In this document: piece after piece, positions 47,651-60,194 of the stretch
Position numbering within the stretch: position 1 is the stretch's first letter
Layout of the letters: each line of letters opens with the position of its first letter
Source of the DNA: Bettongia penicillata ogilbyi
Taxonomy: Eukaryota > Chordata > Mammalia > Diprotodontia > Potoroidae
Length of the DNA: 64,000 nucleotides
Reading direction: 5' to 3'
Assembly: GCA_023548195.1 (NCBI GenBank)
Contig: JAJHZJ010000009.1
Location: 4,075,001 to 4,139,000, forward strand
The notes under the pieces: model-generated
What the model was told of the DNA's origin: nothing
Databases searched by the model: none
What the model saw: the letters and a program-made list of their open reading frames with translations, nothing else
Program-made: the position numbers and the translations under genes

Positions 47651-48156
47651 TAGGAGAGCAGTGGATTTAGTGTCAGAGAATCCCTGAGCAAATAATTTTT
47701 CTGAACCTCAGTTTCCTTATCTGCAACAAGCAGATATTGGACTAAATGTCTTGTAGGACAAAGACCCAGCTTTAAATAAATGATTGCATAATCAGAAAAG
47801 AGAAACCTGCGTAGAGTGCTATGTTGGATCCCCCAGAATCCATTTCTTCCCTTAGCCCTAAATCCTATAGCCTCAAGAACTCTGGAAGATTTCTTTCACA
47901 GTTATCTGTACTTCATGCCACTGGAAATCTGCCTTCGGAAGAGCAGTCAGAAATTGGACCAAGGACATAATAACTCATGTTGACACACAAGTCACACATG
48001 AAAACCATTTCTGACCTGACATAGTTTTCATCCCAGGCAAGCAGTTTAATATCCCAGTGGAGTTTCTTTACATGATGGCAGGGTTTAGTTACATTGCATT
48101 AGAGACGATGCTGTCAAATATAATTGGTGGTGCAACATTACGCAAGATGTGCCTGT

Positions 48157-48308
48157 TTTTTTCTAAGTGTTTTCTTGGTGGGGGGAGGCAATCAAGGTTA
48201 AGTGACTTGCCTTGGGTCACTGCTAGTAAGTGCTGGAGGCCAAATCTGACCTCCAGTCCTCCTCACTCCAGCGGCTGATGCTCTCTCCACTGCGCCATCT
48301 AGCAGCCC
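48157..48308 (-). repeat. Marsupial SINE, antisense, partial
   Basis: AGGTTAAGTGACTTGCCTTG, CTAGTAAGTGCTGGAGGCCA and TGCGCCATCTAGCAGCCCCC show the head half in reverse. The wording differs from the other copies, so it is likely another subfamily. Confidence 0.8.
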
Positions 48309-48889
48309 CCAGATGTACCTTTTGGATCTATATAGGCAGGTCTTTGAAATACTGTGCTAAACTCTGGATATAAGTGGGGTTTGCTTTATCTTTGCAGGTA
48401 GGAAAGCTGAAGTGCTCACAAGGTCAGACTGTGATCTGGTGATCAAATTCTAATTTTAAGGATAATCTGAGGGTTGATCTCATCTAGTCTTCTGCCCTCC
48501 TCCCTTTAGCACTGCGGTCCCCAGGACAACAGACGTTTTATTTTATCTTTGGAGGAATGTTCAGTGTGATCTCATGAGGCATTAGCGCAGGTGGGAGTGG
48601 CGGAAAGTCATTCAATCCCTACCTGGCCAAAGGTTTTTTACCCAGGTGTCTGTGTAGTCCTGAAATCTGATTATTAAAACAAGCGGGAAAACAAAGAACT
48701 TTGCAACTGGCAGAGACCATAGAAACTTGGGACACTGAAATGCAGGGAGGACGATGAAGGTGACCACTTCTCTTACTCAACCTGAAGTCTCAAAGCATTA
48801 GTCTTTTTCTGTGGCAGTTTATATCACCCCTTCCCCGCTTAGGTGCACCCTAAGGACTGTGGGACTTCACGTAATTTGCTGCTGAGAAC

Positions 48890-49010
48890 TTCTATATATT
48901 TGACCTCTTCAATTAGAATACAAACTCTTTGACAACAGGGATTGCCCTTTTCTTCCTCTTTCTGTTCCCAGTGTATGCTTTGCCCATAGTAAACTCTTAA
49001 ATGCTTTCCT
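48890..49010 (+). repeat. L2 3' end
   Basis: TACAAACTCTTTGACAACAG GGATT and TTCCCAGTGTATGCTTTGCC CATAGTAA are the L2 3' end. Confidence 0.65.
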
Positions 49011-50454
49011 ACCTCCCTTTCTTTTTCCCTCCCTCCCTTCCTCCCTTCATCCCCCTTCTTCCCTCCTTCTCTTCATGTCTCTCTCTATCATTGGTACAGT
49101 TATGGACAGAAGCCATCGAGCCTCCTTTTGACTGAACCACTCCAACTGTGCTGCAGGCATATAAACCCCATAAACTCTCCTGCTAATGAGTTCCAATGAC
49201 CCACAGTTCTTAGAGATCAAAGTTCCTCACCCCTGAGCCTAGGGCCAAATATCTATACCAAGCCCTTCCACTTGGTAAACAGCACAAATGACCCTATTCC
49301 CAGCTGAGAGGTTTTCAGATCATTTATCCTTTCCCTTCATGGGAATTTGATGATGAGAGGCTCCTGTTTGCCCAGCAGCTGCTATAGGCATTCAAACTTT
49401 TATCACTTAATTTTTCAGTCTTCAGCTTTCTGCACATCATTTTAGTTAGGGTGTCCAGTGATGACTCTCAGAATTTATGAGTAGTTTGCTTCTTTCGTCC
49501 TACCCCCACCAAACTTTGTCTGGTCTCCTGGCCTGACATCATGGGATTTTTCCTGGATTTACCTAGGAAACTTGTCTGTCTATCCCTAGTACAGAGGTGC
49601 TGGGAGCTAGTACATTGAGCAGGAAAATATACAGTACTTGGGGAGACTTCTGAGTTTTAAGATGTATAATAATTATGTACATAAATAATTGCAAATTGGC
49701 ACCTGTTTTAGGCATTTTTTTGTAGTAAAACAATAAAATCAGCCAGAGAATATAGTTCAGGGCCTTTGGTCCTAAATTATTTTACTCTTGAGGCCTGTTT
49801 TCCACGTTTCTTCCTCTTGTAAGTTGACATTCCAAATTACTGTTGTCTGGCACATAGCAGTCACTTGATAAACGCTCCATCTATCCACCTACCCGGATCT
49901 ATTTTTATCATATCTTATCTCCCTATTACCTGTCTCTATCATCTTTCTGCCTCTCTTTTTTACTCTTAGAAGATATCATCCCTTGTTTTTCTTCCTCTCT
50001 TTGTCTCCTCTGTTCATCCTCTGGCACCAGTAGGTCTCACACAATTACCTGGTTAAACTCATTAAGTCTCCTGCCCCTAAAACAAAAGGCTGCCCTGGTG
50101 CCTTTGTCAGGGTTTCTAGACTTTTGGTCTCAATTGTCCTGTCTGATACTAAAGCTGATGCTCTACAGTGCCCAGACACTGATTTAAATACTTTTAAATT
50201 TCTATGATGTTCTTCTTAGTGGACATTCCCTCCTGACACAGATTACATCTACTCTCTGCCTTAGTAGATGGTTTCATGAGCTGGTATGACCAAAATCATT
50301 GGGCATCTAGTAGTTAAACTTTTGGTGAAGAACCCCTCTGGACTTAGGGTGGCTGGTGCTGAGGTGACAGCTATTGCTGAGTGTCTCAGGCATTATTTGT
50401 GTTGCTTCAGGTTGAAGATTATAAAACCCACCCCTGAGTAGTCAGAATCTCACC

Positions 50455-50760
50455 CAAGATGTTCCATCTCCTGTCTCAGAGCATTTTCTCTGTCTGTCCC
50501 CATGCCTGGGATTCTCCCCCTCTTCATTTCTGCCTCATGGTTTTCTTCGTCTCAGCTAACATCTCCTCTTCTACAAAGAACTTTCTCAAATTCCTCTTAA
50601 TGCCAGTGATTATCCTGGATATATCTTTGTACATAGTTATTTACATGTTCCCTCCCCCATTAGACTGGGGCTTCTTTTATTGACTTTTTCTGCATTTCTA
50701 GGCTTAGCATGGTGCCTGGCACATAGTAGGTACTCATTAAATGTTAGCTGTTGATTAGAC
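50455..50760 (+). repeat. L2 3' end
   Basis: CATGCCTGGGATTCTCCCCC, AACTTTCTCAAATTCCTCTT, TAGACTGGGGCTTC and GGTGCCTGGCACATAGTAGG run in L2 order to an end near 50757. Confidence 0.82.
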
Positions 50761-51119
50761 TGTATGACATGTTCAGTCTTTAGTCATGGAGACCTAGAAA
50801 GGGGATAGATTAGAAGTCTTTTGGGGGGAACTCTTGCATAAACTACTATCAAGGAGAAAAGATAATGTCAACTTTGATAAATTGCTTCTTCCTGACTGTT
50901 GTTATTGACATTGGACCTGAGTCTATATAAAGTCTATATAAAGACTCTGGCAGAATGCTTGAAAACTCAGTCACTTAGTGACCAAGAACAGCGTTGGACC
51001 TTAGTGGAGGGGTATCTACCCACAGATGCAATGCAAAACCAGGCCATGAGAAAACCCTGAAGTCTGGTATTCGAACCAAGCGAGGAACACCTAGTTTCCA
51101 TTACTTTCCTTCTAATGGT

Positions 51120-51655
51120 GTATGACACAGTGGATAGAACGCTGGATGCAGAATCAGGAAAACTTTAGTTGAAATCCTGCCACTGACAATAGCTATGCGA
51201 CCTTGGAATAATGGAACTTCTCCGACTTTCCTCATCGTGGATATTAATGTGGATACTATGTGGATAATATGTGGATTATATAATGTGGATAATAATTGTG
51301 GATAATAAATGTGGATAATATATAATATAATGTGGATAATAATTCCAGGTATTTACCTACAGAGTTGTGGTGAGATTCAAATAAGATTATGTATATAAAG
51401 TACTTTGGAAAGTTAAAAATGTTATGTTATTTCTCAGGGTATAAAGTACTGGGCCTAGAATTAGGAGAAACTGAGTTCAAATCCAGCCTCAAACACCATT
51501 CTTTTTGCCTCAGTTTCCTCATCTGTAAAGTAGGGATAACAGTCACACCTACCCTCTACAGTTGTTGTGAAGATCACATGAGGTAATCATTTTAAAGTGC
51601 TTAACGCAGTGCCTGGCACATAGTAAGAACTTTATAAACCTTACCTATTATTATT
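51120..51655 (+). repeat. CORE-SINE pieces around a minisatellite
   Basis: A SINE head lies at 51127-51210 (ACACAGTGGATAGAACGCTG) and a second MIR/THER1-type copy at about 51425-51655 (GTTTCCTCATCTGTAAAGTA, TGCCTGGCACATAGTAAGAA). The GTGGATAATA minisatellite lies between them. Confidence 0.75.
51237..51346 (+). repeat. GTGGATAATA minisatellite
   Basis: GTGGATA(T/A)TA-like units with spacers such as TATAAT and AATT recur about eight times over 110 bp. Confidence 0.85.
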
Positions 51656-52004
51656 AGTTACTATCTATCAAACTGTTAACAACATATGGATTTTCTTCCT
51701 ACCTTTCTGAGTGTTCTCTGTCTCCCTTTCTGCTTCTGACCTCTAACTTTGAAAATACTCTGATCTCCATCCGCATCATTCAGCCTATAACTCATAACTC
51801 TGTCACTCCTTCAGTGAACTAGCTTATCCTTTTCTCTGGTTAGCTGTATGCAGATAAATTATAGATCTCTGTCTCTGTGAACTCTCACCATCATTCTGAT
51901 TTCATATTTACTTTATTTACCTTAAGGACTTTGCAGCAAATACAAGACCTAGAATATATAATTCTTCATCCCTTTACTCAGGCTCCAATCTTCTTTCTAC
52001 CTAA

Positions 52005-52545
52005 CATTTCTACCAATAGTAAACCCATTTGGATGTCCATTAATTGGAGAATGGCCAAGCAATGGGTGGTATATATTATGATAGACCAGTATTGTTCTAT
52101 AAGAAATGATGAACAAGATGGTGTCAGAGAAAACCTGGGAAGGCTTACACACGAACTGACACAAAGTGAAGTGACCAGAACTAGGACTACATTGTTCACA
52201 GTGACAGTAGTATTGTATGATGATCACCTGTGAATGACTTGGCTATTCTCAGCAATACAGTGATGCAAGACAATTTCAAAAGACTAATGATAAAAATGAT
52301 ATCCACCTTCCGTGATAGAACTGATGGAGTCTGAATGCAACCTGAAGCATCATACTTTTTTAAAATGTATTTTTCTTGTGTTTTTTTGGTGTGTTTTATT
52401 TTGATACATGGCTCATAGTTTTGCATGACTGGATATATATATAATCTATATCAATTGCACGCTTTCTCAAGGAAGGGGAAAGGAGGGAGGAACAGAGGGA
52501 ATTTGGAACTCAAGATTTAAAAAAAACAAATTTTAAAAATTATTT
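52005..52545 (+). mobile_element. L1 3' end, marsupial type, sense
   Basis: TTAATTGGAGAATGGCCAAG, TATAAGAAATGATGAACAAG, GTATTGTATGATGATCACCT, GTGAATGACTTGGCTATTCT and GAATTTGGAACTCAAGATTT are in the fixed order of this L1 3' end. It is followed by an A-rich and TA/TG-rich stretch to about 52680. Confidence 0.9.
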
Positions 52546-52797
52546 TTTACATGTATTTGGAAAACTGTGTGTATGTATATAAAAAACATATATAAATATA
52601 TTTAATAATATGCATATGTAATATATATGTATATATTAATATATAATAGTAACATGTGTAAATATATATTTAAATAACTCCATTCTTCCGTTTTTCCCAA
52701 ACTTGGAATCCTAGGATCATCTTTGACTTACTATCTCCTTCATCTCCTAATATCCAACTCAGAACTATGTGCTATTACTTCTTTTGTCAAAATGTTG

Positions 52798-52872
52798 TTA
52801 ATTTCTACTTTTCCCCTATTGCCATCCTGGCAATATTAAAAGGTTTTAATTTCTACTTTTCCCCTATTGCCA
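52798..52872 (+). repeat. Exact 27 bp direct repeat with 21 bp spacer
   Basis: A 27 bp unit starting TTAATTTCTACTTTTCCCC occurs at 52798-52824 and 52846-52872 without differences. Confidence 0.95.
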
Positions 52873-54164
52873 ACCTTTATCATCTAAAACAGTCAAAACA
52901 AACCTGGGTTCAAATTCTATCCCTGGTACATATTACCTGTGTGTCCTTGAGCAAGTAACCTAAACTCTTAGGAAGAGAACAAGGGAGATGGGGGCATTCT
53001 AGACATAGGGATCAGAAGAAACAAAGGAATGGAGGCAGGAGAGTGCAAGATGTGTTTTACAGGATGAGGAATTCTATTTGGCTGGAATCTGGATGGAAAC
53101 ATTCAATCATATCTGAAGGAGACTGACTCTGCATAGGTGGGACTTTCTATCCTTGAGTAATCAAGAAGGCTGTATCCAGAAAAGAATGACTTGACCTTCT
53201 TTGACCTCCTGTGCCAATCAAGTCCTTGATTTGGTCACCTTTTTAGGAGAACTCTGACCCAACCCATATTACCGGGGTTGGGAAGGGAAGACCCTGGTGG
53301 ATACTGGTCCCATCATGGTGTTCAAACTAATATTGTTTTCCTCAGTGTGCCCTTGATGAAGCACAGAAATTGAGCAGGTATCCCTTCAGCCTTCAAGGGT
53401 GGGTCTCGGCAGGTGGAGATGCAGACAACTAGAACTGGTCCCTGAAAGAGGAGAGAACAAGACTTTCATGCTGGCCTTCTCAGGGCTTCTTCACATTTAA
53501 CACGATTAGAGTCTATACTCTTTATAACACCTGAGCCTTAAAAATGCAATGCAAAAATAAATGTGGAGGGCAGGGAAGAAGCTTATCTCAGGATATCTGC
53601 CTCCTTTTAAGGCCACCAACCTGAGAAATATAAGTGATCTAGAAGACAAAAAAAGTGTGTTAGGAGCCTAATTTAAGGCTTCCTTAGGTGGGCAGGGTAG
53701 CTTGCACTCTGCCCGTTCATGTTCCAATTCACATGACTCCTATTTTTGCTATTCAATAATAATGCCTGAATACCATAGCAACCACGATAGCAAGTGGCAC
53801 ACCATGTTCCTTCCAGGCTATATGGTATTTTCTTAAAGAAACACATTGCCTACCTACCACTTGGAAACAGAATTTCTGGATTCTTTCCAGAGAAGCATTG
53901 GCACAAGAATGACAATCCCTCTTCCCTGGAAAAGATATTTCTCTTCCTTCTTTCATTTAGTTGGGTGGGTTCAGTGAATACTCCAGCAGCAACATTATTT
54001 GGCAGGGCTGGTTGATGGGAAATAAGGTCAACTCAGCACCTGCTAGATGTGGGTTGAAACCATTTCCACCACAAAAGCTGCAAGTTAGTTTCTGCCTCCC
54101 ACAGAAAGAGGTGTGGATGTTGAAGACATCCCAAGAAGGATAACCAGGAGCAGTGGAACTGTCA

Positions 54165-54365
54165 GTGAAATAAATCTATGTTTGATATCGGGAAAGACTT
54201 CCTAATAATCAGAGTTGACAAGAATGGAATGGGCTGCCTTTGGAGGCAGTAGGTTCTCCTTCATTGGAGAGCTGGACACTTGACAAATATATTGAATGGG
54301 GAATGCATTGGGCTTGAAAGGTATTAAGGTCCCTTCCAACTATCAAATATTGTATCAAATTCTGT
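54165..54365 (+). repeat. CR1/L3 3' end
   Basis: GGGAAAGACTTCCTAATAAT, GAATGGGCTGCCTTTGGAGG, CTTCATTGGAGAGCTGGAC and GGTCCCTTCCAACTATCAAA form a CR1/L3 3' end. Confidence 0.85.
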
Positions 54366-54429
54366 ATATTCAGAGAAGGGTTGTGATATCTTCTCCTTCA
54401 TTTAATCAAATAACTGGTATTTTTTGCTT

Positions 54430-54790
54430 TTATGTAATCTTTATTTTCAAATGTATCTATACTTTATTCCCTCCCCAGAAAGCCTTTCTTGGTGATGAAT
54501 AAGAGAGAGGAAAAAAGGAAAAAAAATTTATCATACAAATCGACAAATAAGCAGAATCAGATACTATTTGTAGAGCTCTATCCCCTAGTTCATCTCCTCT
54601 GCAAAGAAGGGAACACAGTATGGTTTCTCATCTTTTTTTCCAGAGTCAAACTTCGTCATGTGAATTAGACAAGGTTTCACTTTGTGCTGTGTCCTTCTAG
54701 ATTATTGTAACTATTGTGCATATTGCTTTCCTGGTTCTACTTATTCTACCTTGCATCAATTCACATTTCTCTGTTTTTGTTAATCACAAG
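54430..54790 (-). repeat. L1-type 3' end, antisense
   Basis: GCTTTCCTGGTTCTACTTAT TCTACCTTGCATCAATTCAC and the preceding region match the reverse of the L1 3' region. The copy is diverged, with approximate ends. Confidence 0.6.
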
Positions 54791-54959
54791 CTTTAATTTT
54801 TTTCCAAGCATTTGGTGTCTTTCTGTTTTTCATATACCTTGAGTTTAGATCGGTCACCAAATAGCATTATTTCCAAATGAACTTCCTTTGGGGATCCTTG
54901 GTCTAGTCTACCTGATCATTCCATCCTTGTTTTTCTCAGTGCTGTTTCCAAATCCTCAT

Positions 54960-55915
54960 TTGGCCACTAGGAACTGTAATACAAATGTGACGACGCCATT
55001 GTTTTTGATGGCAAAAGTGTTTGTTGTAAATATCTCTATAGATCTCTTCCAGCTTTTATTGATTTGTTGTGCTTCCAGGCTCATCCTTAAAAGCCCTCAC
55101 ATTGACATTGCTTAAGTTAAGTCTGTCATGAAGTGTTCTGTAAACTTGATTCTCCTTCTCCTGCTTCTCACTGTTTTATTAGGCAATAAAACTCATAATC
55201 CTCCTTTGTAAGATTTTATAAACAAGTTTATGTTCTAAACTGGTGTTACCATTTGCTGCTTGGCAAGAAGATCAAATGTTTTCTGACTGTTTCTAGATTT
55301 CTTTGGTCTCCTTATTTTGACAATGGTTTTACATTGGTTTAACTTCTTGAGGAAATAGTTTGGCCGTTTGTCCATCAATTTTCCTATTTGCATGTCAACG
55401 ACTTGCTTAAGTGAGCCAGGTTGCAGTTGTTTTAATCACATACAATATCTTTTCCTCATTTTTATTCTTTTTAAGGTTTCAAGTTGTATTAATATCTTTG
55501 CAATAATGAGTTCATGGTTTAACTGTACACAGATTGCTAATTTGGGAATGAGAGTATTAGAACCAAGTTATTTCCTGTCTTTTAAAATGTAATACATATT
55601 ATAATTTGTCATGTTGCTCCCTGCATCCAATTCCTTCTGACTCTTTTCTCAGCGAAAATGTTCATGATAAACTGTGAGGTTTTGGTGTAGTCTATAAGCT
55701 TTTGGTCTCCCTCTTTTATTACTCCTGAACCATATTTTCCAAAATATTTCTCCCTGTCTTCCTCTAGTCCATTTTTTTTATATTAAAGTTGAGTATCAAA
55801 GCATATGTTTACTTAATTTGAAGGATTTTCTTGAGTTCTTCATGGATTTTTCCTACTTCATTGTTTGGTACAGATTTTAGTGTATACACTGAAAATTTTT
55901 TTATAGTAACTGTTT
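54960..55915 (-). pseudogene. RTE-clade LINE endonuclease region, decayed
   Basis: Translated on the - strand with many stops, the order is EELKKILQ, ALILNFNIKKNG, EEDREKYFGKYGSGVIKEGD, QKLIDY, FIMNIFAEKRVRRNW. This is the endonuclease of RTE-type LINEs, whose active copies have a GDFNAKVG motif; here the key GD and K-V-G positions are lost. Sequence downstream (lower coordinates) is too decayed to follow. It is an old copy with no intact frame. Confidence 0.75.
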
Positions 55916-56925
55916 TTCAAATGCTTATCATGAGTGCTGCAATATGAGATAAACAAATCTCCTATGAAATTATACTTCTTGTTCCATTTGGATACACAAT
56001 AAAATCAGTGCCCTGCTCCTGGTTCCTTTATTTGCCTTTTCAAAGTGAGCCATTCTACCTTTTAGCTGCAACCTTTGCTTCTTCTGATTTTGCTTATGAT
56101 AAGACTGTAAAAATATTATCATTGAGTTCTTTTAGTGATATATCTACTCATTTGTTTCTGTTCAAGAATCATGCATTAGAGCAACAATAAATAATAGTTC
56201 ACAATTATAAGCCATCGAAAAACTATGATTCCTGGGCCCTTCTGTCCCAGAAATGTAGTATTAGAAAAAGAAATGGCCTGCATATTACAAGGCTGGTTTC
56301 CATGTGTAAAATGTTTAATTTTGGAACAAATAAAACAATCATAGGTCATTCTTCAGCTAACAAAAGGACATTGGCTTAGTCATAGCATGGATGCAATACT
56401 CAACAAAGATGTCAGAGTTTGCTTATTCTATGAGACGACCAAATCTCAAATCAAAGGCAGTTTTAATACCTTTTAAGGAAAAACTAGCCAGCCTGAATTT
56501 GGGGAGGGCAGAAAGATCTAGTTTATCCCTTATGGTAAGAGACTCTGGTAGATAATATTGTTCCTACCACACCATAGAATATTTTTTGAAAAAAGACTTA
56601 GAGGAAGGTGAATTGAATAAATCTTTTCTGGAGAATTATAGGAAGATATTTTCAAGGATCCCACAGGATAAGAAAGTGTGGATGGTAATGTACAGTTGAA
56701 GGGAATATATTCATGATCATAAATTCATTAAAGCACAGAGCTATTGTAGGATGGCTTGGAAAATTCAGAGAAAGTGAAGTCTAGAGGATTGGCTATAAGG
56801 CTGTTTCATTCTAGTTGGGAGGCGATAAGGAATTTAACTAGGGTGATGTGTGTGTGTGATTTGATTAGAAAGGCAAGACTTAATGCAAGAGACATTAAAG
56901 GAAGAGTTAACAAGGTGTGTTGACT

Positions 56926-57166
56926 GACCAGACGATGTCTCATGCCTTTAAGTTTTGCTACTGACGAGGCTGAAGCTGATGGATCAACAGAGCTCAGGAG
57001 TTCTGAGCTTCAGTAGAGCTAAAGCTTATCTGGAATTGGCAATAATTCTGGCACTCAGTATAGGTCGGAAGTGGAGAGGTCAAAAATTCCATGCTGATTG
57101 AGTCTATGAGTGGATGTCATACTTCAAGTATGAGCAAAATATGGAGACCTAGTATAAAAAAAAAAA
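56926..57166 (+). pseudogene. RN7SL pseudogene: 7SL RNA retropseudogene with poly(A) tail
   Basis: 7SL RNA is the scaffold of the signal recognition particle. The left domain is recognisable: CTCATGCCTTTAAG, GAGGCTGAAGCTGATGGATC and GAGCTCAGGAGTTCTGAGCT. The right part reads AGGTCGGAAGTGGAGAGGTC then AAAAATTCCATGCTGAT and ATGGAGACCTAGT. It ends in A11 at 57156-57166. About 60 bases are missing between the halves (near 57055-57065), in the S domain. Flanks TGTTGACT (56918-56925) and TGTTGAAT (after the A-run) may be a short target duplication. It is diverged and not expected to be functional. Confidence 0.82.
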
Positions 57167-57254
57167 GTTGTTGAATGATGAAATATGGGGGCTAAGGGAG
57201 AATGAAGAGTCAGAAACTGCTTCAAAGTTTTAGTGACTCTGAAAATATAGTTAT

Positions 57255-57335
57255 AGGAAGTCAGAAGCAATCAGCAAATATTTGTTAAGCACTTTTATGC
57301 ATTAGGCACCATGCTAAGTATTGAGGAGCAAAAGA
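57255..57335 (-). repeat. L2 3' end, antisense
   Basis: AGCAATCAGCAAATATTTGT TAAGCAC and GCATTAGGCACCATGCTAAG form a short antisense L2 end. Confidence 0.65.
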
Positions 57336-57339
57336 AAAA

Positions 57340-57960
57340 GAAATTATTTTCTTTGGTGAGTTTTTTATATCTTCCTGTGCCCCTCCCCCAAATCTGGCCA
57401 ATTCTGCTTTTCAAAGTGATTGTGCCTCCTTTACCATTAGGTCAGTTTTGTTTTTTAAGATGTTGTTTTCTTCAGGTTTTTTGTGGTTATCTTAACAGCT
57501 TGTTTATTGTCTTTTTATGATTTTCTTGCATTGTTCTCATTTCTTTTCCCAGTTTTCTCTACTTTCTTTGATATCTCCATAAATTCTTATTGGGCTTTTC
57601 TTTGAAGCTTTGCTTTTGGTTTTTAAATATTGTTTTCTTCTTCAGAGTTTGTATCTTCCCTGGAATTGTAGTAGCTTTTCATGACCAATTTAAATGTTAT
57701 TGTTTACTCATTTTCCCAACTTATTTCTTGACTTTGAATTTTGTTAAAATTGGGCTCTGCTCACCTGGTGGTGGGGAGGTATTGTCCTAAGCTTTAGGTG
57801 TTGAGTTTTTTTTTTTTGTATGTTTGCTTTGTGCTGCTATTTACATTTATTCTGAGACATCTGGGCACAAACAGCAACCAGGTGGGACTTGGGTTGGGAC
57901 CTACTGTTGGTCCATCAATGAGAACTAGAGTGATTTGGTTTTAAGGCATAGTTCTTAAGA
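57340..57960 (-). repeat. Possible old L1 ORF1/5' region, antisense
   Basis: Read on the - strand, the stretch is lysine-, glutamate- and asparagine-rich with coiled-coil character, and CAGTTTTCTCTACTTTCTTT-type blocks resemble reverse ORF1 coiled-coil sequence. No motif settles it. Confidence 0.4.
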
Positions 57961-58142
57961 AAGAAATCTAGCTCCTAAGCCCCAAGTGATAAAAAAAATT
58001 TACATTCCTTTGGGCAGGGCACTCACAAGTAAGGATATCATGCCCTATGGGGACAAAGGGAGAGGAAGGAGGAAAGGGAAGGGAATGAGAGGGGGACTTC
58101 CTACTATGATGAATTGGGTCCCCAGTGGAGCAGCTTGTCCTA

Positions 58143-58330
58143 CTCACAGGTTGTTTGTCCTCCATTCTTGAAGAGGACCATGACTTGTAAGTGGATTGGA
58201 TTTAAGTGAGGGAGCTTTGCAAAGTCACCAGCCTCACTATCTCCTCGGGAGCTATCAGGGGTCAATGACAAGATACAGATCAGGACAACTGGAGATGACC
58301 CCCTTGCTGCTACCAACATAAGGTAAAAAT
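58143..58330 (-). repeat. SINE-like element, second copy, antisense
   Basis: This is the reverse complement of the 10350-10560 family. The tail complement TTTGTCCTCCATTCTTGAAG AGGACCATGAC is at the left, then GGGAGCTTTGCAAAGTCACC and CAGGACAACTGGAGATGACC. Confidence 0.68.
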
Positions 58331-58475
58331 GAAGATTTCTCCATGAAAGCTAGGACCAAGGAACACAGCTACAGAAACAAGATACTGGTATGAAGGGAAT
58401 TCTTCAGCTGAGAGTTCATTCTATGAGCAAAATAAGTCTAGTCCATATCCCTATCCTGCTGGTGAAGAGCATGGA

Positions 58476-58477
<2 letters not shown>

Positions 58478-58509
<32 letters not shown>
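58478..58509. repeat. (TG)n microsatellite
   Basis: About 15 TG units, followed by CACGTGCGTGCAC. Confidence 0.95.
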
Positions 58510-59429
58510 ACGTGCGTGCACTTCCAGGGCAGACCATATACCATAGAATAATGATTTTACTACTCTATGTAAGGTGCATTCTTTTGTTTGTCCACAAGGT
58601 TGAAGTGTTGGTATGGAGTGTGATTGAGTATTGGGGCTTATTAGCTATCACGGCTCTTGAGGTTTTAGAAGACTAGTTCTCTCTTTCTTAGAAACTGGCC
58701 TGCATCAAGGATTCTTATTGCTTGACTGTAGTGCTATCACAAGAGCCTTTTGCCACTCTGAGAATATATTGTGAGACAGGAAGTATGGGGTTAACAAGTA
58801 CAGGAATGAAGAGACAGTAAAACAATGATGATTTTTAGCACTATGAAAGGAACTGTTCCTAATGTAATTACCTAATGTAATGTAATTTATTATTAAATTC
58901 CCCAGTAACTGTGATAAAAGGAATTAAGAAAAATATAAGACCTTCAAGGCCAAAGAAGGAGTTAATGAGGGCAAAGTGAAGAACGTATTTATAGGCAGGG
59001 CATCATCAGAGTAGTTCATATATCATCTTCCCTGGATCATGATGCAGTTGGAGCACCAACCCTGGAAACCCCAGATGCAGTATAGAATACCAATTGTTGG
59101 TCTCCAGGCCATACTAAAGGGGATTAACTGTGGAAAGTTCTGGGACTTTTTCAGTGGGCAACCCTGTGCTCACAAAATGGTATTATCTTTAAGTACTGCC
59201 TGGAATGTGTCACATATGTGATAAAAGCCAAGAAGACATGAAGTGACCAAAGGTACCACATGATAACTTTGAATCTGTGAATCAATGGAAAACTGTGTAC
59301 AAAATAAATTCTACTGGACCAAAATGGCAGCAGATGGTCATAAGAAATGTGAGACTGGTACTTGATATATTCAAAGAAAAATGTCAACTTATGCTCTGCT
59401 ATCAGAGAAATATATGTTAGCAATAATGA

Positions 59430-59640
59430 CTAGCATTTATTAGTGCTTTAGACTTTGTGTTTTACATAAGTTATCTCCTTGAATCCTCATAGCAGCCCTG
59501 GGAGGTAATTAATATTGTTATCCCCAGTTTACAGTTGAGGAAACTGAGGCAGATTGTGGTTGTGTCTTGTCCAGGGTCATATAGTTAGTGAACAATGGAG
59601 GATTTGAACTCAGGTCTTCCAGACTCCAAATCCAGTGCTC
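59430..59640 (-). repeat. MIR-type CORE-SINE, antisense
   Basis: CCTTGAATCCTCATAGCAGC, AGTTGAGGAAACTGAGGCAG and GGATTTGAACTCAGGTCTTC are a clear antisense MIR. Confidence 0.85.
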
Positions 59641-60194
59641 ATTCATTGGCTACCTAGCAGTTTCTGTGGTGCTTATATGCACTGATTTCTTTTTCCTCTG
59701 AAAAGAAATAGGAAAAAATATTAGCAACATCTTAGTGATGAAGGACCATCCCACCCAGTATTCAGAAGCATGTCTAAACAGGCATTAGAAATCTTATACA
59801 ATTGCTAAATTGTCATGGGAGTAGTATTTCTTTCTTTATGGTTTACCTGGCAGGATCCACACTGAATAAGGTAGAGACTTGGAAAGCAAACTAAGTGGTA
59901 ATAAGGTGGTAATAGCCCTTGCAGGAATCAAAGAGTCTGGAACCCTACCTAACCGTTCACAAGGAGACTCACAGCCTGATGACTTCAACCATATATTGTT
60001 GGATAAACTGGGGATCCAGAGGCCTCAGTCAATAGCTCAGTGATCAATGATATTTCTAGTATATCCATACAATGCTCCTATGAATTTTGTCATTGGTTTT
60101 ACTGTATGCCTTTTGATTTTTAGATGAGAATTTTCCCTTAATTTGCTTATTGAATTATTTTTGGAGTCTTGGAAGATAAGAGAATGTATACAGA

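Larger units (their letters stand above)
48309..54164. other. Unassigned parts between listed repeats
   Basis: 48309-48890, 49011-50450 (with an L2-like trace near 49850-49890), 50761-51120, 51656-52004 and 52873-54164 show no gene or element I can support. CT-rich low complexity occurs near 49010-49090. Confidence 0.45.
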
